Shown here in pieces: positions 1-8,920 of a stretch of DNA of 64,000 bases. Positions within the stretch are counted from its first letter, which is position 1. Every line of letters starts with the position of its first letter. Both the position numbers and the translations under genes were made by a program. A model generated the notes under the pieces. It worked only from the letters and a program-made list of their open reading frames with translations, did no database searches and had not been told where the DNA came from. The DNA comes from Candidozyma auris (taxonomy: Eukaryota > Ascomycota > Pichiomycetes > Serinales > Metschnikowiaceae). The stretch spans positions 496,001-560,000 of the forward strand of contig NC_072813.1 in the NCBI RefSeq assembly GCF_003013715.1. The letters are read 5' to 3'.

Positions 1-760
1 TCACAGAATGTTGCATTACGACGCGGGTATTTTCTACGAGGACCAACTCATCAAGATCACCTATAGGTTGACAAAGCGAGCTGCTAAGATTCTTTATCAG
101 TTCACTATCATTAACAACGCAGCAAAAACTGCTAACACAGATATCACCGCACTTACTGTCTTAGATCTAATGAACCCTGGGAGGCAAGAAAATCCAAGCT
201 ACTTTGTCAAATTGAATAAAGTTCCGGATTCCACTGTGGGTGTGAAGACCGCAATGGAGATCGAGGCCACGATAAGGCACGTGGTCGAAGACAGTGAGAG
301 CCCAGTCATCTCCCTAAGCTATAGATGTGGTGGTTCTTTCACTACTCTACATCTTAGGATCCCGGTTGTATTGCTTAAGACACTCTCGACAACAGAGCTA
401 AGCCTTGAAGAGTTCAAGAAAAGATGGTTCCAGATAGGGGAGGCTTTGGAAAGCCAAGCTGGAGAAAAGAGGGGAGTTGTGAGGACAAATCACAAGTATA
501 TTCTGTCGAACGTTCTGCGTACCCTCCAAAGGTTAGGGTTTGCCGTTGTACATTGCACGCCAGACAACACTTCAGCGGACATCCTCGTAATGGCTGCTGG
601 TATTTTACACACAACCAGCTCAAACTACGGAGTTCTTTTGTCGATGAGAAGCCTTGAAGCGGATGGCCGCCTGTTTGACTTGACTATCAGGTGTACCGGT
701 GGCGGCGTGCCCAAAGTAATTCACCTGAGTTTGGAAGAAGTGTTCGATAACAGATCATAA
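1..760 (+). CDS. APL3: AP-2 adaptor complex alpha subunit, C-terminal part (partial at left edge)
   Basis: The reading frame is open to the left edge, so the Met at position 8 is probably internal and only the last ~250 residues are present. They match the alpha-adaptin appendage: a beta-sandwich part (about residues 1-120) followed by a platform part, with landmarks such as EEFKKRWFQIGEAL and AAGILHTTSSNYGVLLSM. Alpha-adaptin is a large subunit of the AP-2 clathrin adaptor, which selects cargo at the plasma membrane during endocytosis; the appendage recruits accessory proteins. The identification rests on recalled similarity to the alpha appendage rather than to the gamma or delta adaptins. 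The frame ends at a TAA without disruption. No regulation can be judged because the promoter lies outside the window. Confidence 0.8.
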   Translation, partial: HRMLHYDAGIFYEDQLIKITYRLTKRAAKILYQFTIINNAAKTANTDITALTVLDLMNPGRQENPSYFVKLNKVPDSTVGVKTAMEIEATIRHVVEDSESPVISLSYRCGGSFTTLHLRIPVVLLKTLSTTELSLEEFKKRWFQIGEALESQAGEKRGVVRTNHKYILSNVLRTLQRLGFAVVHCTPDNTSADILVMAAGILHTTSSNYGVLLSMRSLEADGRLFDLTIRCTGGGVPKVIHLSLEEVFDNRS

Positions 761-1178
761 TCAAACAAATAATGCCTAGATGGACGTTTCTAGACCCTTT
801 GAATGCGGGGCATGATGCTCAACACTGCCCATGGTCGAAGTCGTTTAGATGTTGATATGTGGTAGACTTCCAAGTCACTTCCTAATCGGGGAAGTGAAAT
901 ATCAAGTGCAGAATCAACGATCTTCGAGCAGTCGAGGTCTTAGACACTTTTCCTAATTGGGATATGTGAGATTTAGGCGATATCCGCTTCAGGCAACAAA
1001 ATGAGCCTACCTGCACACTGAGGCTTTTTTTTTGCAACCAAAAGCAAAATCGTCTCTTACCTTTCAAGGGAAGACCCCCCATGGTGTGCCTCTTATAAAA
1101 TGTAAATCGGACCCTGAGGCTCTTTTTGTTAAGGCTCATCTTTTACTTGAGGCGACGCTCTCCTTTTTCATACCCATT
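761..1178. promoter_or_regulatory. Intergenic region upstream of the CAP-domain gene with two SRF/Mcm1-like sites and a TATA box
   Basis: No gene is seen. Two related sites occur: CCTAATCGGG at 881-890, centred in a perfect 7-bp inverted repeat (CACTTCC 876-882 / GGAAGTG 890-896), and CCTAATTGGG at 952-961, flanked by CACTTTT and ATATGTG. Both resemble the MADS-box (Mcm1) core CC-N6-GG. TATAAAA at 1094-1100 lies about 80 bp before the chosen ATG. That these act on the CAP gene is inference. Confidence 0.45.
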
Positions 1179-2177
1179 ATGATAGCGATACAAGTGGTAG
1201 TGTTTTTTGTTTCTTTGCTTCATGTTACCTTGGCGGCTCCAGTGACGGTTTGGCAAACGACTACTGCAGTGACCAATGCCGATGGATCGCTTTACACTTA
1301 CAACCCAAATGCTGATGCTGGTGCTGATGCTACGCTGGCCGTGGCCGCCACAACCGCTACTTCAGCTGCGAGCGCGGCAGCAACTGGTGGCTCAAGTTCA
1401 GGCTCGAGCATAGGTTCCACTATTTTGAGCTCAATTCTGAACTGGTTGAGCAGCAAGATTAACTCAGGCTCGAGATCTAGTTCCAGCACGGCCTCCAGCT
1501 CCAGCTCTGGATCTGGCTTCAGTTTCTCGTCTTGGCTCAGAAATTTATTCGATAGCTTTGATGGGGGTTCTGGTTCTGACTCTGGAACTTCTACTCAACA
1601 GCCTACATCAACTGCTACAAGCACTTTTGATTTCTGGGGCCCCAAGAGCTCTAGCACTTCTGCCTCCTCTACTAGCAGCTCTTCTACTAGCAGCTCCTCG
1701 GACTCTGGCAGCACTGGTGGACTTTACGATGCTATCTACAATTCCAAAGAGGACATCGATGTTGACTTCGCCAAAGATATCTTGGATGCACACAACAAGT
1801 ACAGAGCTCAGCATGGTGTTGGCGACTTGGCCTGGGCTGACGGACCTTACGAGTACGCAAAGGCGAACGCTGATGCTTACGACTGCTCTGGTGTTCTTAC
1901 TCACACTCACGGACAATACGGAGAAAACTTAGCAGCTGGCTTCAGCAATGGCCCTTCTGCCGTTAAGGCTTGGTATGATGAGGGAGAGACATTCAACTAC
2001 AACACTTACAATGAGTACAACCATTTCACTCAGGTTGTTTGGAAGGGTTCTCGCAAGGTGGGATGTGCCTACAAGGACTGCCGGTCTAACAATTGGGGAT
2101 TGTACATTGTTTGTGAATATGATCCTGTGGGCAATGTCATTGGTCAAGAACAGGCTAATGTTTTGCGCCCAATCTAG
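1179..2177 (+). CDS. Secreted CAP/SCP (PRY/RBT4-type) protein
   Basis: The start is the ATG at 1179; the frame is open upstream only from a TTG and the ATG begins an excellent signal peptide (MIAIQVVVFFVSLLHVTLAA). The 332-residue product then has a Ser/Thr/Gly-rich linker (roughly residues 60-195), typical of a glycosylated cell-wall or secreted spacer, and a C-terminal CAP domain (about 203-325) with DAHNKYRAQHGV, THTHGQYGENLAAG, HFTQVVWKGSRKVGCAY and IVCEYDPVGN. Yeast PRY proteins and Candida RBT4/RBE1 share this layout; PRY CAP domains bind and export sterols or fatty acids. No C-terminal GPI signal is evident, so free secretion is likely. Which PRY/RBT paralogue it matches cannot be decided from sequence alone. 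The linker is low complexity and probably fast evolving. Confidence 0.85.
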   Translation: MIAIQVVVFFVSLLHVTLAAPVTVWQTTTAVTNADGSLYTYNPNADAGADATLAVAATTATSAASAAATGGSSSGSSIGSTILSSILNWLSSKINSGSRSSSSTASSSSSGSGFSFSSWLRNLFDSFDGGSGSDSGTSTQQPTSTATSTFDFWGPKSSSTSASSTSSSSTSSSSDSGSTGGLYDAIYNSKEDIDVDFAKDILDAHNKYRAQHGVGDLAWADGPYEYAKANADAYDCSGVLTHTHGQYGENLAAGFSNGPSAVKAWYDEGETFNYNTYNEYNHFTQVVWKGSRKVGCAYKDCRSNNWGLYIVCEYDPVGNVIGQEQANVLRPI

Positions 2178-2285
2178 TCTTCGATGACATTCAGTTGTTT
2201 CAGGAAAAGGTAGAATATTTCATTTCGTCCACTTGAATTGGTTATAAAAAATACCTATAATTTACAGACCTTCTTTTAAATGTCA

Positions 2286-3155
2286 TCACAAAAGCAGTGC
2301 AGTGTTTTTAATGAATGGTAGCTTTGGATAATAGCCGGGAACCCTGTTTGCACCTGGGTTATTCTCCAATGTAGCATCTTTAACAAGGATCTCACCATAG
2401 TTGAAATCCTTGTTGTGTTTTTGCAGAAGCTGACCTAACTTTTGCTGGAACTCTCTATCTTTATGCACTTTTTTTACTGCACTGTGCATATCTCGCTTTA
2501 TCATAGCATAGTCATCCTCCGTTCTAGGAGAAGCATCGAACTTAAAGAACCATATTCCGCTGACTGTAAATGGAGCTTCATTGGGTACAATTGCATGTAG
2601 AGCCTCGAAAAGACTTCGTTTAATGAGTTTTCTGAACTTTGCCCTGGCAACTGCTTTGTCCTTGGGATGTGGGGTTGTTCGGAAGTAAGCGTTTCTCGCA
2701 TACGGACCCTTGTAAGCTTTGAACGCTTTGTAGAGTTCAGAATCGTTCAACGGTGAGCCACCCCCATTGGAAAAAGTGTATGCTATATTGGACTTCCTCA
2801 CTAGCGAAAGGTGGTGATAGTATGGGAAGAACTTAAGTTTGAAAAACGCATTCTGTTTAACCATGGGCATCTTTTTAAACATCTGCTTTCTCTCGACATG
2901 GGTATAAGCAATATGATCAACACCCTTGATATCGGTTGGCCTTCTCGGTAGTTTTTTTGTGGTGATGTGTGGCCAATTGGAATATCTCGAAGGGTAATTC
3001 TTGAGGTACCCTCGTTCAACAAACTGCCATGTTTGGGGTGGCGGTAGGGGCGAACGTTCACATGAGGATGACAATGGCGGATCTGGAGGCTTGCATAAAA
3101 CTCTGGTGTTTTTAGCTTTCACAAACTTCGATAGAAGATTTGGTAGCAGGGACAT
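2286..3155 (-). CDS. Unrecognised basic protein, probably mitochondrial
   Basis: A 289-residue intact frame that I do not recognise. The N-terminus (MSLLPNLLSKFVKAKNTRVL) is basic, amphipathic and free of acidic residues, like a mitochondrial presequence. The rest is rich in Lys, Arg, Tyr and Pro, with the run GYLKNYPSRYSNWPHITTKK at about 49-68 and a basic helical segment near 165-185. No membrane span or known catalytic motif is visible. Size, charge and presequence would suit a mitochondrial ribosome-associated or organelle gene-expression factor, but that is only inference. It lies 60 bp downstream of SWD2 on the same strand, and its 3' end faces the CAP gene across about 110 bp. The frame length and amino-acid composition make a chance ORF unlikely. 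Confidence 0.7.
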   Translation of the reverse strand: MSLLPNLLSKFVKAKNTRVLCKPPDPPLSSSCERSPLPPPQTWQFVERGYLKNYPSRYSNWPHITTKKLPRRPTDIKGVDHIAYTHVERKQMFKKMPMVKQNAFFKLKFFPYYHHLSLVRKSNIAYTFSNGGGSPLNDSELYKAFKAYKGPYARNAYFRTTPHPKDKAVARAKFRKLIKRSLFEALHAIVPNEAPFTVSGIWFFKFDASPRTEDDYAMIKRDMHSAVKKVHKDREFQQKLGQLLQKHNKDFNYGEILVKDATLENNPGANRVPGYYPKLPFIKNTALLL

Positions 3156-3215
3156 GGCGTTGTAGGTCTATGCGCATCAACCGATTTCGTTCCGCACTTC
3201 TCAACACACAGCTGT

Positions 3216-4280
3216 CTATATCAAGTCGCCATCTACGTCAGGGGCCCACAAAACAACCAGGTCGTCAGCGGTTGCCACGTTGAGTAACTTTGGATTCCAG
3301 GCAACAATTTTAGAGATTCCATAGCCATTTAAAACGTCGAAAGGTTTGACCACAGAAGGGTTCTTCTCCGAGGCCTTGACAGTGGACAAGTCAAATAGAG
3401 AAATCTTTCCACTAGGCGACCCTGCTAGAACGAACTTTCCACAAGACGTGAAGGAAACCAGCCCCGAAGAGGCATAATTGAAGCGTAGCCATCCCACCTG
3501 TGGCTCTTTCAGCTGGCTTAGACGAGTGAGAAGTTTCCCCAGCATGGCATCAAGGATGTAGTGGTCAGCAGAGTCGGTGCCTATGAGGAGAAGTTTACCA
3601 TTATTTGAGAATTCGGTCTTTGTCCATCTCTGACCTGGAGTGCAATATATGCTAGCCGTAGCAAAGGGGCCTCTCTCGTAGTGTGAGAGATCGTAGAACT
3701 GGACAGTTCCTTTCCCAGAATCATCCGCAGCGTCAGGATCCTTGGCTACCACAAACACAATTCCATGCGGGTCGTAAGCCACTAATGAGGTTTGTCCTGC
3801 CACAACATTACCCAGAGGTGTTGTGGCTCTGAGGTCCCAATGCTTTACAGTGTGATCGGCACTAGCGCTCAAAAACGTTTCACTCACAGGGTTTACCTCA
3901 AGGCACGTCACTTGGTCCTTGTGGCCACGAAAGTAACGCAAGTATGATTTTGTCGTAAGAGACAAGTACCTGACAGAGTGGTCCGCGTCAGTTTCGGAAG
4001 CCGGTGTCGAGGCATGTAGGCAGCAATTGTCGTGGTGAGTGAATCTTGCTAGATGGGCACCATACTTTTGTGACGGGATGACCTTAACCTTTGTGCCCTT
4101 GTGACAGTCGTAGAGCTGGATCAGACGATCGACTCCAGCAGATAGTAGAAATTGGCCCGAGTCGTCAAAATCAAGACTGGTAATCGAGGCGCCTTCGTGA
4201 TTGCTGAAATTTTTCGCTGGTCGGAGTGTCGACAATACCTTGTCTGTGATTGCCACTGTCGACAGAGACTTTTTAGACAT
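3216..4280 (-). CDS. SWD2: WD40 protein SWD2 (COMPASS and cleavage/polyadenylation factor subunit)
   Basis: The first ATG of the frame is at 4280 (MSKKSLSTVAITDKVL); the 27 codons upstream begin with TTG and are not counted. The 354-residue product is a WD40 propeller: NHEGASITSLDFDDSGQFLLSA near residue 28, RGHKDQVTCLEVNPVSETFLSASADHTVKHWDLR near 120, and later blades ending in VVLWAPD. Length and blade pattern fit Swd2 (329 aa in S. cerevisiae), which sits in the Set1/COMPASS histone H3K4 methyltransferase and in the pre-mRNA 3'-end processing factor CPF/APT, in the nucleus. Its upstream region is shared with the divergent BBC1 gene about 1.1 kb away. A closely related WDR82-type protein would be the same gene under another name. 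Confidence 0.85.
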   Translation of the reverse strand: MSKKSLSTVAITDKVLSTLRPAKNFSNHEGASITSLDFDDSGQFLLSAGVDRLIQLYDCHKGTKVKVIPSQKYGAHLARFTHHDNCCLHASTPASETDADHSVRYLSLTTKSYLRYFRGHKDQVTCLEVNPVSETFLSASADHTVKHWDLRATTPLGNVVAGQTSLVAYDPHGIVFVVAKDPDAADDSGKGTVQFYDLSHYERGPFATASIYCTPGQRWTKTEFSNNGKLLLIGTDSADHYILDAMLGKLLTRLSQLKEPQVGWLRFNYASSGLVSFTSCGKFVLAGSPSGKISLFDLSTVKASEKNPSVVKPFDVLNGYGISKIVAWNPKLLNVATADDLVVLWAPDVDGDLI

Positions 4281-5396
4281 GGACTGATGGGGCAGTATGT
4301 GGTGATGAAGATAAGTCTGCTTATATGTAAGAGTGTTTATATGGAAAAATGCATACAACAAAACCGCGTATACAGAGTTTCAAAAAGAGAGTGGGCAATT
4401 CAGCACAACAGATGCACTTCATTTGAAGTCAATGATTGTATAAGTCTGAAGGATTGTTCATTCGTCAAATATGAAGTGGTATCATGGAGAGCTTGGATTC
4501 CTTGATATAAGATTCTGCCCAAACTGGGGAAGCGATATTTTTGCAACCAACCCCAAAGTGGGTCCGATCAGCACAGTTCAGGTGTAATTTGCACAAGAGA
4601 CATTGCGAAACTCCTCAAGTCTCATTATTTTAATTTTATTGAATAGCTGTGGTTAGAGAATTGCCTCAGATCATTTTGTTTCAGAGCACGCACCCGCTTT
4701 GTCTCGACGCTGCTACTGATCCTCTAGATAGGTCTACCAAGGAGTAGTTACGCGTGTCTGGATGAACGTTGAAAACCGGTGGAAAAGTAAGATACATTGA
4801 CTTTTATCTCCTTTGAACAACACTAGCTGTAGTAAGCTTACTGACCCATTACTTACAAAGACTGAGGCACTAGTTGTATCACCATATGCAATGGCAGATT
4901 CATTCAACAGGCTCCATCTTAAGAAATTATGAAATTCACATCAGATGACACCCTCAAACATCAAATTTTGATAAAGCGTCCTCTTCTCTTCTTGACCTTT
5001 TCCGATGATTCCTTATCTCTACCAGGCTGCACTCACTACTCGACTGCAAATTGGCAGCTTCCGGTTCGGCAATGGTGCGAGTTGAGAGATGCACAAAGAC
5101 TTATGACCTCAGGAGCCAGCACTTAAATAGAGCAGAGGTGATAGTCGTAAGAGGAAAATCTGATCTCAAGATGAACAGAATTTCTCTCTCTTGTAGAATC
5201 TGCCAAGAGACGGAACTGATCAAGTTCTTGGGGAAACTGTCCACGTGACTGCTATCACAACTCCTATACATAAAGTACTCACGAATACGCTTGCTGAGCC
5301 TTCCTTAGTATCAACTTTTCCCCTCATACTTCTTGTCACCCTGCAACTTTACAGAAACCCATAAAATTCAAAAGTCTCGTTTGAAGTACATACGCC
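4281..5396. promoter_or_regulatory. Divergent intergenic region between SWD2 and BBC1
   Basis: About 1.1 kb with no supportable gene; the short frames here have no recognisable product and atypical composition. It must hold both promoters. I see no tRNA, tandem repeat or recognisable regulatory site. Confidence 0.5.
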
Positions 5397-8354
5397 ATGC
5401 CAGAAGTGCCTTTTAAAGTAAAGGCTCTCTTCGAGTACAAGTCGGAGCATGAGGACGACTTGAACTTTTCCCCAGGCCAGATTATTACCGTCACCGAGAT
5501 CGAGGATGACGATTGGTACTCAGGAACTTATGGTTCAAATAGCGGGATGTTTCCCAAGAACTTTGTAGAAGTCGTCAGAGCAGAGCCCTCTGTTCCTGTT
5601 GTACCTAAACATCCCGAGCCGGCTAGTGCTCCTGCTCCTGCCGAACCCCACGAGCCCAAGCCAGCTCCTGCTCAAGAGCCAATTGAGCAGCCCAAAGCAG
5701 GGATAGTTGAGGAAATGCCAAAAGTACCCAAGCCAGCGATATTTCCGGGACCAAAACTGCAAAGAGACGACCCCTATGCTGTGAAGAAACAGTTTGCCGG
5801 CGCAGGCAAGTCTTCCTACGTGCCCCCTGTTAAGCCAAGAGATCAGTCCAATCTTGTCGGGCATGTTCACCACGATGTGCCTAAGGATACAGAGATTGTG
5901 AGAGAGCATGATTCACGCCCAGAAGAGGAGGAATCGAACATGCCAAAAATGAGCTTAAAAGATCGTATTGCCATGATCCAGAAGCAACAGCAGGAAGAAG
6001 CGGAAAAAGAGGCAGCTGCATTAAAGCGTAAAGAAGAACGTAAAAAGAAGATGGAGGAAGAGAAGGAGCGCTTGAAGCACCAGAAAGAGTCGCAGGCTTC
6101 TCTTTCTGCAACTAGTACAGGTGCCTCTTTAGACCCCGAGCATCACGAGAACGATCTTACTGAAAATACTTTAGACGCTCATAACACTGGCTCAGCTCTG
6201 TATAAATCATTAGGTGGAGCGGATGACGTCGACGACAGAGAGGAAGAGGAACAAGAGGAGCGACCTGACGAAGACGGTGAAGAGGACGAAGAGGAAGAGG
6301 AGGACGAGGAGGAGCTCAAGAGACGTCGTCTAGTCGAGCGTATGGCTAAAATCTCTGGTGGTCGTAATATGTTTGGCATGATGGGTATGGCTACACCATT
6401 CGGTGCCCCTGCCCCAAAAACAGGTAAAGTCAAGAAAACGAAGTCTGAAGTACAGAATGAACAGGAAGAACCAGAGAGCTTCACTCAACCTTTGCAGTCA
6501 AGGCTGACTGGCGATTCTGTACCACAAACAGCTTCCTCTGTACCGCACGCCATTCCGATCCCTGGCATGTCGCAGCCTGGTGCCCTTCCGGTGAAGGTTG
6601 GAGACGAAGAAGAAGACTCACAGACTGAAGTCCCAGTTGCAGCCACTAAGCCTTCCAGGGAAGACTCTTCTATTGCCGAATCTGATTACACAGATGAACA
6701 AAACGTGGCTCCTAGAGTTGATACCCGTGGTTTCGAGCAAATTGATGAGAACAAACCGAAATCTCCAACTTTAGAGCTGTCTGAGAGCGAACCAGAAAAT
6801 ATAGAGAGAGAAGACAACATGGATCTTGGTCCAAGGTCCACTTTAGATGGAGAAGTTACCGGGTATGAGGCAGATGAGGATGTTTCGGATCGCGGCGCTG
6901 TTCCTAGAAATGATCTCTTAGACAGTGACGTACCAAGCGCTCCGGCCGTACCCACTGCGGTACCTCCAGTCCCCGAGCACTTGCCTCCACGTGAGCCTAA
7001 GTCGGTTCCAGCTCCGCAAGTCCCTGCTCCACAGCCGCCTGTTCAACCACCTCCGCCACACACAAGAGCTCCTCCGCTAATTCCAGGCGCTCCCCCTGTG
7101 CCAGGGCATGATACTAGGGCACCACCTCCACCTCCACCAGATGCTCCTAGAGCTCCGCCTCCAATCCCAACCGAAGCTCCTCTTCCTCCAGTGAATCGTT
7201 CAAATGCCTCCGAGCCACAAGACCTTCCACGCCCGCCACCAACACCTAAGGATGCCCTGATAACTCCGACCTCGAAGGCTCCTCCACCAGTCCCAACTGG
7301 ACCTCCTCCAAAACAAGACCAAGCCGAAGCTTTTGAGGACTCTTCTGACGAGGAAAGCGAGCTCAGAAACGTGCCATCCGGTCACCTTGGTGGAACACCG
7401 GATAGATCAAAGACATTTGCACACCCACCCCCTGTACCCCAGGTGCCCGTCTCTAGAGCGAATACCGTTGATTCTATTAGACGCACATCTACAGATTTGC
7501 AGCACAAGAGAAGATCATCAGATTTGACCCGCACCAAGTCCTTGGGTAAGGCCGAGCAATTGCAGGCTGACTCATTTTTACCAGTTCTTCAAGACGAGCT
7601 TCGAGATGTAAGCGAAAGCTCGGGTTGGTGGATCAAGGACGCAGTTCCCGACTGTTTAGATGCTCATGTTGGCATAGACTTCATTTTCGAAGTCGACCGT
7701 CACAAATTAACTAAGAGAGGAAACAGAGAAGTGATTGTCAAAGATTACTATATCTTGTTCCATGACTTATCGCAGATTGTTCTCGAGCTTCAGTACGACA
7801 GTGATGATCCAAGAACTACGCTTAGCGTCAGCAATGCCTATGTGAAACCACCGGTGGTTAGCAGAAGGGATTTACTTGACCGATACCATGCTCAGTATGG
7901 TGCTGCTGTGGTCGATGTGGCGCAAAGTCTTGTGCATGCGCGAGTGACTAATGGTTTTGTAAATGCGGTTTTCAACCAAGTCAACAAGTCCAATGGGGGC
8001 GGGTTGCTCCCACCTATTGGCAGCAAATCTTATGGTGTTACTGTGTACAAGAATCAAAACGGTTCTACTTCAAAGAACGACGAGGTGAAGCCTGGTGATA
8101 TTTTGTGCATGAAGAACGCCAAATTTACTGTCCATGGCCTTGGTGGACTTAGCAGCAAGTCAGTTGTTTACGGCGACGGCAATCAAATCTACAGTGGAGT
8201 GGTTATTGAGGTGGACCACAAAAAAGAAAAGCTCAAGGTACTTGAATCTGACGATTCTGGTAACGTGAAAAAGGACTCCATAAAGCTCAATGACCTAAAG
8301 TCTGGTAGATTGCGGGTATTCCGTATAGTCGACAGGCAATTCATTGGTTGGTGA
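5397..8354 (+). CDS. BBC1: SH3-domain actin-patch protein BBC1
   Basis: A 985-residue protein starting with an SH3 domain (about 4-65; VKALFEYKSEHEDDLNFSPG, DDDWYSGTYG, GMFPKNFVEV). This is followed by a charged coiled-coil (about 184-228, Glu/Lys/Gln-rich), an acidic run of Asp/Glu (about 277-303), a long polyproline region (about 520-650, many PPPP and APPP motifs) and a conserved C-terminal domain (about 725-985). This is the architecture of Bbc1/Mti1, which binds Las17/WASP and myosin-I at cortical actin patches and restrains Arp2/3-driven actin assembly during endocytosis. The polyproline segment offers ligands for other SH3 proteins. The next gene downstream on the same strand, IST2, begins 566 bp later. 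No frameshift is seen. Confidence 0.92.
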   Translation: MPEVPFKVKALFEYKSEHEDDLNFSPGQIITVTEIEDDDWYSGTYGSNSGMFPKNFVEVVRAEPSVPVVPKHPEPASAPAPAEPHEPKPAPAQEPIEQPKAGIVEEMPKVPKPAIFPGPKLQRDDPYAVKKQFAGAGKSSYVPPVKPRDQSNLVGHVHHDVPKDTEIVREHDSRPEEEESNMPKMSLKDRIAMIQKQQQEEAEKEAAALKRKEERKKKMEEEKERLKHQKESQASLSATSTGASLDPEHHENDLTENTLDAHNTGSALYKSLGGADDVDDREEEEQEERPDEDGEEDEEEEEDEEELKRRRLVERMAKISGGRNMFGMMGMATPFGAPAPKTGKVKKTKSEVQNEQEEPESFTQPLQSRLTGDSVPQTASSVPHAIPIPGMSQPGALPVKVGDEEEDSQTEVPVAATKPSREDSSIAESDYTDEQNVAPRVDTRGFEQIDENKPKSPTLELSESEPENIEREDNMDLGPRSTLDGEVTGYEADEDVSDRGAVPRNDLLDSDVPSAPAVPTAVPPVPEHLPPREPKSVPAPQVPAPQPPVQPPPPHTRAPPLIPGAPPVPGHDTRAPPPPPPDAPRAPPPIPTEAPLPPVNRSNASEPQDLPRPPPTPKDALITPTSKAPPPVPTGPPPKQDQAEAFEDSSDEESELRNVPSGHLGGTPDRSKTFAHPPPVPQVPVSRANTVDSIRRTSTDLQHKRRSSDLTRTKSLGKAEQLQADSFLPVLQDELRDVSESSGWWIKDAVPDCLDAHVGIDFIFEVDRHKLTKRGNREVIVKDYYILFHDLSQIVLELQYDSDDPRTTLSVSNAYVKPPVVSRRDLLDRYHAQYGAAVVDVAQSLVHARVTNGFVNAVFNQVNKSNGGGLLPPIGSKSYGVTVYKNQNGSTSKNDEVKPGDILCMKNAKFTVHGLGGLSSKSVVYGDGNQIYSGVVIEVDHKKEKLKVLESDDSGNVKKDSIKLNDLKSGRLRVFRIVDRQFIGW

Positions 8355-8920
8355 TGATGTTGATTCGCACAGAGCGCCAACAGTTCGCTGCATAATGACG
8401 ACGCACCTAAGCCGCAGGCACCAGCGTGACTGCAGAATGGCGCGAGTGAAAAAGGTGGTTTATCTAAGAGCCAAGGACATGGGGCCACTGAAGGAGGCTG
8501 TGGGTGAGTTCACGACGGGAAAAGTGCAATATTATGAGAATGATTTGTCGTACTAAAGATAAGCTTTTGCTGACTCAACAACTCAATCTTCAGGTGATGT
8601 GGAGCGCGTGTGATATGGGGAAATCTGTGGAGATTGCCTTTCACATTGCGAGCAGACCACGAGAATGCAGTGAGTGATTGGCTAAAGAGCTATAAAAGAT
8701 GTGGGGAGTAAGCCGGCATCCGTATTTTAATGAAGAAACTCTTGACTTTCAGTGTGTAGCCATTCGTCGGAGGGTACCGGTCTTCCATAGTATAGACCCG
8801 TGCACCAAGTCATAAAGAGACACAGCCGTCAACACGTAGCAATCTTGCATCCAATCGAGCAAAACTTTGAAAAGGTCACCTTTGATCCATTTTTCTCTTT
8901 GTTAAGCTACTTTCACTAGT
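8355..8920 (+). promoter_or_regulatory. IST2 upstream region with TATA box
   Basis: No gene is supported here. TATAAAAG at 8691-8698 lies about 225 bp before the IST2 ATG and is the only obvious core-promoter element. The rest is unremarkable. Confidence 0.4.
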
